14,623 nt of DNA from JANNWF01 sp041675805 (GTDB lineage Bacteria > Pseudomonadota > Gammaproteobacteria > Xanthomonadales > Xanthomonadaceae): contig JBAYTD010000074.1 in the NCBI GenBank assembly GCA_041675805.1, forward strand, positions 1-14,623. The letters are read 5' to 3'. Positions 6,210 to 12,929 of the stretch are shown here, piece after piece (within the stretch, counting starts at the first letter, position 1; each line of letters starts with the position of its first letter). A program made the translations under genes and the position numbers. The notes under the pieces are model-generated. The model was not told the origin of the DNA. It worked only from the letters and a program-made list of their open reading frames with translations, and searched no databases.

Positions 6210-6854
6210 TCAGTACTCCGTTTCCGGGCAGTACTCGCGGCGCCGGTACCAGCCATCGCCGGCATCGACATAGAGATTGAAGCGGTCCAGCGCGCGGGCG
6301 TAGATGTGCACGGTGACGGCGACCTCGCGCTGCGACGGATTGCGGCACAGGTGCAGGCCCTGCTCCGGCGTCAGCCCCAGCGCCTCGCCGGTGCGCATGC
6401 AGACGGCGTCGCGCGGCTCCAGCCGGACCAGTTCGCCGGCCACCGTGGTCGGCTGGAAGTCGGCCACCAGCAGCTCGCCGTGCCAGGTCGACTCCACGCC
6501 CCACAGCTCGTGGTGGTCGTGGATCGGCGTGCCCTGACCGGGGCCCCAGATCATTGCCAGTATCTGGTAGCCGAGGACCGGGCAGTGATGCAGTTCCACG
6601 CGGCGGCGGCGCTGCGGATCGGCACGCAGGAACTCCCCGCCCAGGGCACCGCGATGGCGCGCGATCAGTGCCGGCAGGCGGGCGCGCAAGGTGGCGACGA
6701 TGGCGGTGCAGTCGCGCTGGCCGAGTGCTTCCTCGGTCAGCCGGATGAGCTCGCCGAGACCGGGAAACGCCGTGGCCTGCGCCGCCGGACGCGGAGCGGC
6801 AATCGGGCGCGGTGGCTGGATGGCATCGATGGCATTCATGGCGTCGGCGTTCAT
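6210..6854 (-). CDS. Cysteine dioxygenase type I family protein (cupin thiol dioxygenase)
   Basis: Enzymes of this family use mononuclear Fe(II) and O2 to oxidise a thiol such as cysteine or 3-mercaptopropionate to the sulfinate in the cytosol. The 214-residue protein has the core WGPGQGTPIHDHHELWG (103-119). The iron ligands are predicted as His112, His114 and His168 (in GLHLCRN). The second-shell triad Ser-His-Tyr of cysteine dioxygenases appears as Thr181-His183-Tyr185 (AVTVHIY), a Ser-to-Thr change. The residue where mammalian enzymes have the crosslinked Cys is Gly119, as in other bacterial members. Arg85 falls near the substrate-carboxylate position, which would favour cysteine, but that alignment is uncertain. 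ATG 6854 follows a G7 tract (6867-6861) that acts as the ribosome site six bases upstream; ATG 6839 is an alternative. It lies 112 nt upstream of the FAD/NAD(P)-binding gene, and is divergent from the acyltransferase gene. Confidence 0.85.
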   Translation of the reverse strand: MNADAMNAIDAIQPPRPIAAPRPAAQATAFPGLGELIRLTEEALGQRDCTAIVATLRARLPALIARHRGALGGEFLRADPQRRRRVELHHCPVLGYQILAMIWGPGQGTPIHDHHELWGVESTWHGELLVADFQPTTVAGELVRLEPRDAVCMRTGEALGLTPEQGLHLCRNPSQREVAVTVHIYARALDRFNLYVDAGDGWYRRREYCPETEY

Positions 6855-6946
6855 GGCGTTCCCCCCCGGGAAAAGTCTGCCGCGTCGCCGGGCTGGCCGC
6901 CACGATGCGGGACGGCGATGGTCGGGCAGGGATACTTAGCATGACG

Positions 6947-6975
6947 TTAGCCGGGCGTTCGCATTTCGTTAAACT
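6947..6975 (+). promoter_or_regulatory. Candidate sigma-70-like promoter for the acyltransferase operon
   Basis: The 181-nt gap between the divergent cysteine-dioxygenase-like gene and the acyltransferase must hold both promoters. On the plus strand TTAGCC (6947-6952), a 17-nt spacer and TAAACT (6970-6975) form the best pair I can see. Matches are only 3/6 and 4/6, so this is a weak call. No convincing promoter was found for the minus-strand gene. Confidence 0.22.
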
Positions 6976-7035
6976 GGCGGCGCGACGGCTCGTCGCTGGG
7001 TTCTTTGCTCTAACCAGTTCGGACATGTTCTGCGC

Positions 7036-7827
7036 ATGGATTCCGCCGTGACCCCGGTGCCCCGCGATGTTGCGCGACCGTTGCGCTATCTGGTCCGCAC
7101 GCCGCTGTTGGCGCTGCACATCGTGCTCGGCCTGCCGATCACCCTGCTGCTGATCAATCCGCTGACGGCGCTGTGGCGGATCGGCGGCGAGCGCGTGGAC
7201 CATCTGGCGATCCGCGCCTGGTCGGGCATCCTGATGCGCATTTTCGGTTTTCGCGTGCGCCGCTTCGGCCAGCCGCTCGCCGGTGCCGGGTTGTTCGTCG
7301 CCAACCACGTGAGCTGGATCGACATCGAGCTGATGCACAGCCAGAAGGTGGTCGGCTTCGTCGCCAAGAGCGAGATCAGCCGCTGGCCGCTGATCGGCTG
7401 GCTGGCCAGCCGCGCCGGCACCATCTACCACCATCGCGGCAACAACGAATCGCTGAACGGGGTGATGCACCAGATGGTCGAGCGGCTGCGCGAGGGCGAG
7501 GCGGTGGGCGTGTTCCCGGAGGGCCGCACCCTCGATGGCGAGACGCTGGGAACCTTCCATGCGCGCATTTTCCAGCCGGCGGTGGCGGCACCCGCGCCGG
7601 TGCAGCCGGTGGCGCTGCGCTTTGGCGAAGGCGGCTCGGCGCAGCGCCAGGTGGCTTTCGCGCCGGGCGAGAACTTCATGCAGAACCTGCTGCGCCTGCT
7701 CGGCGATCCGCCGCGCGTGGCGGAAGTCCACTTCCTGATGCCGATCCCCGTTGACGACGGTGTCGGCCGCCGGCAACTGGCCGATGACTGCCGCGAGCGC
7801 ATCGACCAGGTGATGGCGCAGCGATGA
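7036..7827 (+). CDS. Lysophospholipid acyltransferase family protein (PlsC-like)
   Basis: PlsC-type enzymes transfer an acyl chain to lysophosphatidate or another lyso-lipid at the inner membrane. The 263-residue protein has an N-terminal hydrophobic segment (about 23-45) that probably anchors it. The HX4D catalytic motif is NHVSWID (His91, Asp96). Motif III, the glycerol-phosphate pocket, is VFPEGRT (159-165), and motif IV is PVQPVALRF (188-196). ATG 7036 is the first start in the frame; the ribosome site is weak. Its TGA overlaps the ATG of the following hydrolase gene (ATGA at 7824-7827), so the two are translationally coupled. True 1-acyl-glycerol-3-phosphate acyltransferase or an ornithine-lipid (OlsA-like) acyltransferase are both possible; the sequence alone does not decide. 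Confidence 0.9.
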   Translation: MDSAVTPVPRDVARPLRYLVRTPLLALHIVLGLPITLLLINPLTALWRIGGERVDHLAIRAWSGILMRIFGFRVRRFGQPLAGAGLFVANHVSWIDIELMHSQKVVGFVAKSEISRWPLIGWLASRAGTIYHHRGNNESLNGVMHQMVERLREGEAVGVFPEGRTLDGETLGTFHARIFQPAVAAPAPVQPVALRFGEGGSAQRQVAFAPGENFMQNLLRLLGDPPRVAEVHFLMPIPVDDGVGRRQLADDCRERIDQVMAQR

Positions 7828-8822
7828 GCCGCGACGGCTATCTCGCGCCGCGTCTGTTGCGTAACCCGCACCTGCAATCGGTGCTCGCCTCCAGCCGGCT
7901 GCGCCGCGGCATCGCCGTGCGCCGCGCCGCGCGACTGGCCGACAGCGCCGAGGAAATGCTGCTCGACTGCGGCGAGGGCGTGCGCCTGCAGGGCTTCCTC
8001 AGCCGCCAGCCGGCCACCGTTCGGCCACGCGCGCTGGCGGTGCTGCTGCATGGCTGGGAGGGCAGCGCGCAGTCCAGCTATCTGCTGCACACCGGCGCGC
8101 GCCTGCTCGACGAGGGCTTCGACGTGTTCCGCCTGAACCTGCGCGACCACGGCGACACCCATCATCTGAACGACGGCCTGTTCCATTCCAATCGGCTCGA
8201 CGAGGTGGTCGGCGCGGTGGCGGCGCTGGCGCGGCGTTTCCCGGATCACGGCCTGTGCATCGGCGGCTACTCGCTGGGCGGCAACTTCGCCCTGCGCGTG
8301 GCGCTGCGTGCGCCGGCGGCGGGAGTTGCGTTGCGCCACGTGGCGGCGGTCTGCCCGGTGATCAGCCCGGCCGCCGGCCTGGCCGCCATCGAGCGCGCGC
8401 CGTGGTTCTATCAGGCGTACTTCATGCGCAAGTGGCGTGGCTCGCTGCTGCGCAAGGCCAGCCTGTTTCCGCAGCATTACGGCAACGAGGACTGGCAGCG
8501 CCGGCACAGCATCCGCCAGCTCACCGACGACATGGTGCGCCGGCATACCGACTTCGGCACCCTGGAGCGCTATCTCGACGGCTACTCCATCGCCGACGCC
8601 CGTCTCGCCGCGCTGCGCGTGCCGGCCAGCATCCTCACCGCCGCCGACGATCCGATCATCCCGGTCGACGACTTCCGCCGCCTGCGCCTGCCGCCCAGCG
8701 CGCGGCTGGAAATCGTCGACCATGGCGGCCACTGCGGCTTCCTGCGCGACCTCGCCGGCCGCAGCTACGCCGAGGACTTCATCGCCCGCGCCTTCGCCTC
8801 GGCCGCCGACGCGGAGGGGTAG
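7824..8822 (+). CDS. YheT-type alpha/beta hydrolase
   Basis: This belongs to the YheT/ABHD1-3-like hydrolases (COG0429), which act on ester bonds, probably in lipids; the physiological substrate is unknown in bacteria. The 332-residue protein begins with the family's typical RNPHLQSV segment (13-20). It has HGWEGS (76-81) as oxyanion region, nucleophile Ser150 in GGYSLGGNF, an Asp at 275 or 276 in TAADDPIIP, and His303 in DHGGHCGF, completing the triad. No signal peptide is visible. It starts inside the stop codon of the acyltransferase gene (ATGA), a strong sign of a shared mRNA and coordinated translation, and is followed 42 nt later by the TPR gene. The neighbour fits a lipid remodelling role, which is inference. 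Confidence 0.92.
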   Translation: MSRDGYLAPRLLRNPHLQSVLASSRLRRGIAVRRAARLADSAEEMLLDCGEGVRLQGFLSRQPATVRPRALAVLLHGWEGSAQSSYLLHTGARLLDEGFDVFRLNLRDHGDTHHLNDGLFHSNRLDEVVGAVAALARRFPDHGLCIGGYSLGGNFALRVALRAPAAGVALRHVAAVCPVISPAAGLAAIERAPWFYQAYFMRKWRGSLLRKASLFPQHYGNEDWQRRHSIRQLTDDMVRRHTDFGTLERYLDGYSIADARLAALRVPASILTAADDPIIPVDDFRRLRLPPSARLEIVDHGGHCGFLRDLAGRSYAEDFIARAFASAADAEG

Positions 8823-8864
8823 AATGCGCGGTTCTCCGCGCCGCCAAGCCGACCAGGAACCGCC

Positions 8865-10916
8865 ATGCTCGAATCCGTCTACGCCGCGCTGACCGGGCGC
8901 GACATCGCCACCGCCCTCACCCTTGCCCGCCAGGCGCTGGCAGCCGAACCGGACAGCGTCGACGCGCTGAAGGCGCTGTCGCTGGCGCTGCGCGAGTCCG
9001 GCGAGACGGCCGAATCGCTGGCCTGCATCGAACGCGCCATCGCGCTGGCCCCGCATCGCGCCGACCTGCATCTGGCACGCGCCGGCCTGGCCCTGTCGCG
9101 CGGCGACGCCGAGGCCGTGGACGCGGCGCTGGGCGAGGCGGTGGCGGTCGATCCGAACACCCTGGGTGCCTACCTGATGGGCATCCACCACGCGCTCGGG
9201 CAGAACCGCGTCGACGAGGCCGAGCGGCAGCTCAAGCTGGCCCAGCGCGTCGCCCCCGAACACCCGCACACGCTGGCCGCCGAAGGCATGCTGGCGCTGG
9301 CTCGCGGCGATCACGACGCTGCCATCCGCCTGCTCAGCGCGGCGCTGAAGCGGCTGCCGGAGGACCGCCTGATCCTCGCCACCCTCGGCCTGGCCTACCA
9401 CGCCGCCGGCAACCACGCCTTCGCCGAAGGCGCGCTGCGCCGCGCGGTGGAAGGCCAGCCGCGCGGTGCCGGCCTGCGCTGGGCGCTGCTCGACTGCCTG
9501 CGCAAGCAGGACCGCCTGCAAGAGGGCGGCGAGGTGATCGAGGAGATCCTGGCCGAGCAGCCGGACAACCTGATCGCCCTGGGCATGGCCGGCGACCTCG
9601 CCATGCGTCTGGGCCAGCGCGACAAGGCCGGCGAAGCCTATCGCCGGCTGATCGCCCGGCTGCCCTACGATCAGGCCGGGCTGGACCGCATGCTGACCCG
9701 GCTCGGCCAGGCCGGCATGGAGGCGGAAGCGGTGGCGCTGATCGAAACCGCGCTGCAACGCTTTCCCGAGCAGCCGCTGCTCTGGCAACGCCGCCTGATC
9801 GCTTGTGGCGGCGACTCCGCACAGACCCGCGCGGTACTGGAGCGCTGGCAGACGGCGCAGCCGGGCAGTGTCGACGCGCTGCTGTTCCAGGCCGGTTTCG
9901 ATGAATGGGAAGGCCGTTTCGACGAGGCCGAGACGGCGGCGCGCGAGGTGCTGTCACAGCGTCCGCAGGCGATGGCGGCCGAGCAGATCCTGCTGCGTGC
10001 CGATCTGCGGCGCGATCCTGTCGCCGGCGAGCGCCGCATCCAGCGCCTGCTGGATTCCGGCCAGGCCGAGGATCTGCGCGCCGGCCTGATCTCCTGGCGC
10101 GCGCTGGCCCACGATGCGCAGGGCCGCCACGCGCAGGCGGCGCAGGACTGGGCCCTGGCCTGGCAGCTCGCGCCGCCGCGTCTGGACCTGACGGAGCCCT
10201 CCGACCTCGCCGTGCCGCCGCTCGACGCCGAGCAGCACGATTTTCCAGCCATCCTGTTGTGGTCGCCACCCGGCGGTCGGCCGCGCGAGGCGCTGGCGAT
10301 GCTGACCGGCGTGCCCGGCCTGCAATTCCTCAATGACCGTTTCGGTCCCTCGCCGCGTCCGGACGGCTTCGGCCCGCCGCGACCGGACGGCTCCTTCGCC
10401 AGCCCGGCTGAGCGCCAGCGCATGGTGCAGCAGATCGGTGCCGATCCGCAGCGCGCCATCGACTGGTTGCCGCACTGGGACGCCCGCATCGGCTCCGCCC
10501 TGCCCGGTGCCACCCTGGTCGCGGTGATCGACGACCCGCGTGACCTGCTGCTCGGCTGGCTCGCCTTCGGCAGTGCCTGGCCGGTGCAGTACCCCGGTGC
10601 CGAGGCCGCCGCGCAGTGGCTGCTGAAGGCGCTGGCACCGCTGGCGCAACGTCAAGAGGACGGCGACGCCAAACTGGTGCTGGTGCGCGGCGAAGCTTTG
10701 CAGGACGCCCCCGAGCAGGTCGCCGAACAACTGCGCAGCGCGCTGAACCTGACGGCCCTGCCCAATGCCGCGCGGGTCATCCCGACGCGCAAGGGCCTTG
10801 GCGGCCTGCCCGCTGTGTTCCCCCCCGGCCATTGGCGACATTACCGCGACGCCCTCGCGCCGGCCTTCGCCCTGCTGCAACCGCTGGCGCTGCGGCTGGG
10901 TTATCCGGCCGACTGA
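8865..10916 (+). CDS. Large TPR protein with a degenerate sulfotransferase-like C-terminal domain
   Basis: The 683-residue protein starts with a long array of tetratricopeptide-type helical repeats (about 5-435), such as ALTLARQALAAEPDSVDAL and AESLACIERAIALAPHRADL, which normally bind protein partners. The C-terminal region (about 455-683) resembles TPR-linked sulfotransferases in layout: AILLWSPPGG (462-471) where a PAPS 5'-phosphosulfate loop is expected, VIDDPRDLLLGWLAFG (554-569) where the 3'-phosphate motif lies, and FPPGHWRHYRDALAP (652-666) near the end. The first motif lacks the usual Arg-Ser-Gly-Thr residues and the second lacks the usual Ser, so activity is doubtful. There is no signal peptide. 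ATG 8865 has AGGA six bases upstream. A TAGAAT (8820-8825) in the gap resembles a -10 element but has no clear -35. Its last 16 bases overlap the end of the opposing oxidase gene. The TPR part is certain; the sulfotransferase relation is inference. Confidence 0.85.
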   Translation: MLESVYAALTGRDIATALTLARQALAAEPDSVDALKALSLALRESGETAESLACIERAIALAPHRADLHLARAGLALSRGDAEAVDAALGEAVAVDPNTLGAYLMGIHHALGQNRVDEAERQLKLAQRVAPEHPHTLAAEGMLALARGDHDAAIRLLSAALKRLPEDRLILATLGLAYHAAGNHAFAEGALRRAVEGQPRGAGLRWALLDCLRKQDRLQEGGEVIEEILAEQPDNLIALGMAGDLAMRLGQRDKAGEAYRRLIARLPYDQAGLDRMLTRLGQAGMEAEAVALIETALQRFPEQPLLWQRRLIACGGDSAQTRAVLERWQTAQPGSVDALLFQAGFDEWEGRFDEAETAAREVLSQRPQAMAAEQILLRADLRRDPVAGERRIQRLLDSGQAEDLRAGLISWRALAHDAQGRHAQAAQDWALAWQLAPPRLDLTEPSDLAVPPLDAEQHDFPAILLWSPPGGRPREALAMLTGVPGLQFLNDRFGPSPRPDGFGPPRPDGSFASPAERQRMVQQIGADPQRAIDWLPHWDARIGSALPGATLVAVIDDPRDLLLGWLAFGSAWPVQYPGAEAAAQWLLKALAPLAQRQEDGDAKLVLVRGEALQDAPEQVAEQLRSALNLTALPNAARVIPTRKGLGGLPAVFPPGHWRHYRDALAPAFALLQPLALRLGYPAD

Positions 10917-12001
10917 TCGCGGCGGATCAGGATGCGGCGGTCGATCGCCGCCAGGGTCGGGCAGCCGCACAGCGCCATCGCCGTTTCCAGTTCGCTGCGC
11001 AGCAGATGCAGCACATGGGCCACGCCGGGCGCACCGGCGCTTGCCAGTGCATGCACGCAGGGCCGGCCGACCAGCACCGCGCACGCGCCCAGCGCCAATG
11101 CCTTGAGGATGTCGGTGCCGCGGCGGATGCCGCCGTCGAGCAGGATCGGCAGCCGCCCGCCCAGCGCGGCGGCGATCTCCGGCAGCGCATCGATGCTGGC
11201 GATCTGGCTGTCGAGCAGGCGACCGCCGTGGTTGGAGACGATGATGCCATCGACGCCCGCCGCCTCGGCGCGCAGCGCGTCCTCGACGGCGGTGATGCCC
11301 TTGAGCAGCAGCGGCAGCCGGGTCTGCCTGCGCAGCCAGTCGAGGTCGGCCCAGGTCGGTGCCGCCTTCAGCAACGCGCTGTCGAACAGGCTTTCGCCGG
11401 GGTGCAGCAGCAGTGGCGGCGCAGCGCCCGGTTGCCCCGGCGGCCGGGCCAGGCCGGCGCGCTGCTCGCGGTTGCGCGGCCCGTTGACCGGCGCATCCAC
11501 GGTCAGCACCAGCGCGCGGCAACCGGCGGCCTCGGCGCGTCGCAGCAGCGCCGCCGTCGCCGCGCGGTCGGGCTGGAAATAAAGCTGGAACCACAGCGGC
11601 GTGCGCGCGGCGCGGGCGAGGTCTTCCAGCGGCGTATCGCTCTCGGTGCTGACCACCATGCCGGCACGCATCGCCGAGGCGGCGAGCAGGCTGGCCTGTT
11701 CGCCATCCGGATGCGCCAGGCGCTGATGCGCCACCGGTGCCAGCAGGATCGGGTAGTCGAAGCGGTCACCGAACAGGTCGATTCGGGTATCGCCCTGGCT
11801 CAGATCGACCAGCACGCGGTTGCGCAGGCGCAGGCGGGCGAAGGCGGCGCGGTTGTCGGCCAGCGTCTGTTCGTCGCCGGCCCCGCCTTCGAAATAGGCC
11901 CAGGCGGCGGCGGTCATCCGTTCCCGGGCGAAGGCGGCGTAATCGGCAACGGCGGCGATCTGCGGCGGAATCTGCGCCAGCGGCGGCAACGGGGCGGACA
12001 T
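10901..12001 (-). CDS. FMN-dependent alpha-hydroxy-acid oxidase/dehydrogenase (glycolate/lactate oxidase family)
   Basis: This family oxidises L-2-hydroxy acids such as lactate, glycolate or mandelate to 2-keto acids with FMN. The 366-residue TIM-barrel protein keeps every active-site residue I can align to spinach glycolate oxidase: Tyr36 (AYFEGG), Tyr141 (FQLYFQ), Asp169 (LTVDAP), Lys234 (LLLKGI), His258 and Arg261 (SNHGGR), and the phosphate-binding DGGIRRGTDILKALALGA (289-306). No long membrane-binding insert or N-terminal signal is seen, so it is probably soluble and may be an oxidase rather than a respiratory dehydrogenase. ATG 12001 is preferred; a GTG directly before it (12004) is possible. 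It begins about five bases after the piuC stop, so the two form one operon. Its stop lies inside the opposing TPR gene, overlapping it by 16 bp. The substrate cannot be told. Confidence 0.93.
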   Translation of the reverse strand: MSAPLPPLAQIPPQIAAVADYAAFARERMTAAAWAYFEGGAGDEQTLADNRAAFARLRLRNRVLVDLSQGDTRIDLFGDRFDYPILLAPVAHQRLAHPDGEQASLLAASAMRAGMVVSTESDTPLEDLARAARTPLWFQLYFQPDRAATAALLRRAEAAGCRALVLTVDAPVNGPRNREQRAGLARPPGQPGAAPPLLLHPGESLFDSALLKAAPTWADLDWLRRQTRLPLLLKGITAVEDALRAEAAGVDGIIVSNHGGRLLDSQIASIDALPEIAAALGGRLPILLDGGIRRGTDILKALALGACAVLVGRPCVHALASAGAPGVAHVLHLLRSELETAMALCGCPTLAAIDRRILIRRDQSAG

Positions 12002-12006
12002 CACGC

Positions 12007-12687
12007 TCAGGTATCCGCCCAGCGCCGAACCAGGTTGTGATAGACGCCTAGCAGACCATGCAGTTCGGCGGCGTCCGGCTGGCGCGCGGTCAGCGACTGG
12101 ATCGACTGGTCCAGTTCGAACAGCAGGCGGCGCTGGCTGTCCTCGCGGACCAGGCTCTGGGTCCAGAAGAACGCGGCCAGCCGCGCGCCGCGGGTCACCG
12201 GCTCGACCCGGTGCAGGCTGGAGCCCGGGTACAGCAGCATCTGCCCGCGCGGCAGCTTCACCCGCTGCGTGCCGAAGGTGTCCTCGATCACCAGTTCGCC
12301 GCCTTCGTACTCGTCCGGGTCGCTGAAGAACAGCGTGGCCGACAGATCGCTGCGGATCCGATGCGGCGTGCCGGGCAGGCTGAACACGGCGTTGTCCACA
12401 TGGTTGCCGTAGCTGCCGCCATCGACATAGCGATTGAAGCGCGGCGGCAACACCTTCAATGGCAGGGCGGCGGACAGGAACAGCGGATGCGCGCCCAGCG
12501 CGCGCAGGATCAGTTCGCCGATCTGCTGGCCGAGCGGATCATCCTGCGCCAGTTGCTGATTGGCCTTGTTGCGCACCGCCTGATGCCCGGCGGTGCTGTG
12601 GCCGTCGACCCAACGCGCCGTTTCCAGTTGCTGCCGGCAGCGGGCCACGGCGGCGGCGTCGAGCAGGTCGGGGATGGTCAGGATCAC
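12007..12687 (-). CDS. piuC: PiuC/YbiX-type PKHD hydroxylase (Fe(II)/2-oxoglutarate dioxygenase)
   Basis: PiuC/YbiX proteins are Fe(II)- and 2-oxoglutarate-dependent hydroxylases repeatedly found beside catecholate siderophore receptors and induced by iron limitation; the substrate is not settled. The 226-residue product is almost the same length as E. coli YbiX. The metal triad is His96 and Asp98 (GNHVDNAV) with His159 (SSLHRVEP), and Arg169 (GARLAAFFW) is the 2-oxoglutarate ligand. GTG 12687 is chosen because homology starts there (V/M-ILTIPDLLD) and GGAG lies at 12696-12699, eight bases upstream. The longer frame to 12750 has no family support. It is divergent from the TonB-dependent receptor across a 242-nt gap containing a Fur box, and leads directly into the FMN oxidase. 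This matches the known piuA-piuC and fiu-ybiX pairings. Confidence 0.95.
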   Translation of the reverse strand: MILTIPDLLDAAAVARCRQQLETARWVDGHSTAGHQAVRNKANQQLAQDDPLGQQIGELILRALGAHPLFLSAALPLKVLPPRFNRYVDGGSYGNHVDNAVFSLPGTPHRIRSDLSATLFFSDPDEYEGGELVIEDTFGTQRVKLPRGQMLLYPGSSLHRVEPVTRGARLAAFFWTQSLVREDSQRRLLFELDQSIQSLTARQPDAAELHGLLGVYHNLVRRWADT

Positions 12688-12821
12688 GCGGACGGCTCCG
12701 GTTCCGGGGTGGCAATCAGGTCGCAGGTTCCGGCAAGCAACGCCCCACAATGCGATGGCGTTGAAGGCAAGAGGGAAAGGGTAACGGATCGGCGAGGAAC
12801 GATAAGCGGATCACATTTTTA

Positions 12822-12850
12822 TTGCGGACCATAATGATACTCATTACCAT
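12822..12850 (+). promoter_or_regulatory. Predicted promoter of the TonB-dependent receptor gene
   Basis: TTGCGG (12822-12827), a 17-nt spacer and TACCAT (12845-12850) give a plausible sigma-70 promoter in the 242-nt gap between piuC and the receptor. Matches are 3/6 and 4/6, but the Fur box overlaps its spacer and -10, as expected for a repressed iron promoter. The 5' leader would be about 70 nt and contains a GAAAAC/GTTTTC inverted repeat (12862-12875). I could not place the piuC promoter with confidence. Confidence 0.4.
12830..12848. promoter_or_regulatory. Fur box between piuC and the siderophore receptor
   Basis: CATAATGATACTCATTACC matches the 19-bp Fur consensus GATAATGATAATCATTATC at 16 positions; differences are at positions 1, 11 and 18. 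It stands out because the surrounding DNA is GC-rich. It lies in the divergent gap and overlaps the receptor's predicted promoter, so iron-loaded Fur should repress the receptor and possibly piuC and the oxidase as well. Confidence 0.88.
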
Positions 12851-12929
12851 CTGCTGCCGGGGAAAACACGTTTTCTTGCCGCCGGACACCGGGCCGCGCC
12901 TGCGCGCCCGCAACATGAGGATCCTTGCC

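Noticed and set aside
4907..6280. 457-codon plus-strand frame opposite the FAD/NAD(P)-binding gene
   Set aside because: The minus-strand frame has two dinucleotide-binding motifs and a family-typical C-terminus; the plus frame is Gln/Arg/Ala-rich with no motif.
7425..9788. 787-codon open frame on the minus strand
   Set aside because: It lies antisense to the acyltransferase, hydrolase and TPR genes, whose products have clear family motifs. Long antisense frames are expected in GC-rich DNA with strong codon bias, and its product is low-complexity and Gln/Ala/Arg-rich.
12688..12750. N-terminal extension of piuC to an upstream start at 12750
   Set aside because: The extra 21 residues have no family counterpart, while GTG 12687 has GGAG at eight bases and gives the usual length.
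12751..12929. CRISPR-like or small RNA content in the piuC/receptor gap
   Set aside because: No repeated spacer-repeat pattern and no terminator-bounded transcript unit is visible; the gap is explained by divergent promoters and the Fur box.
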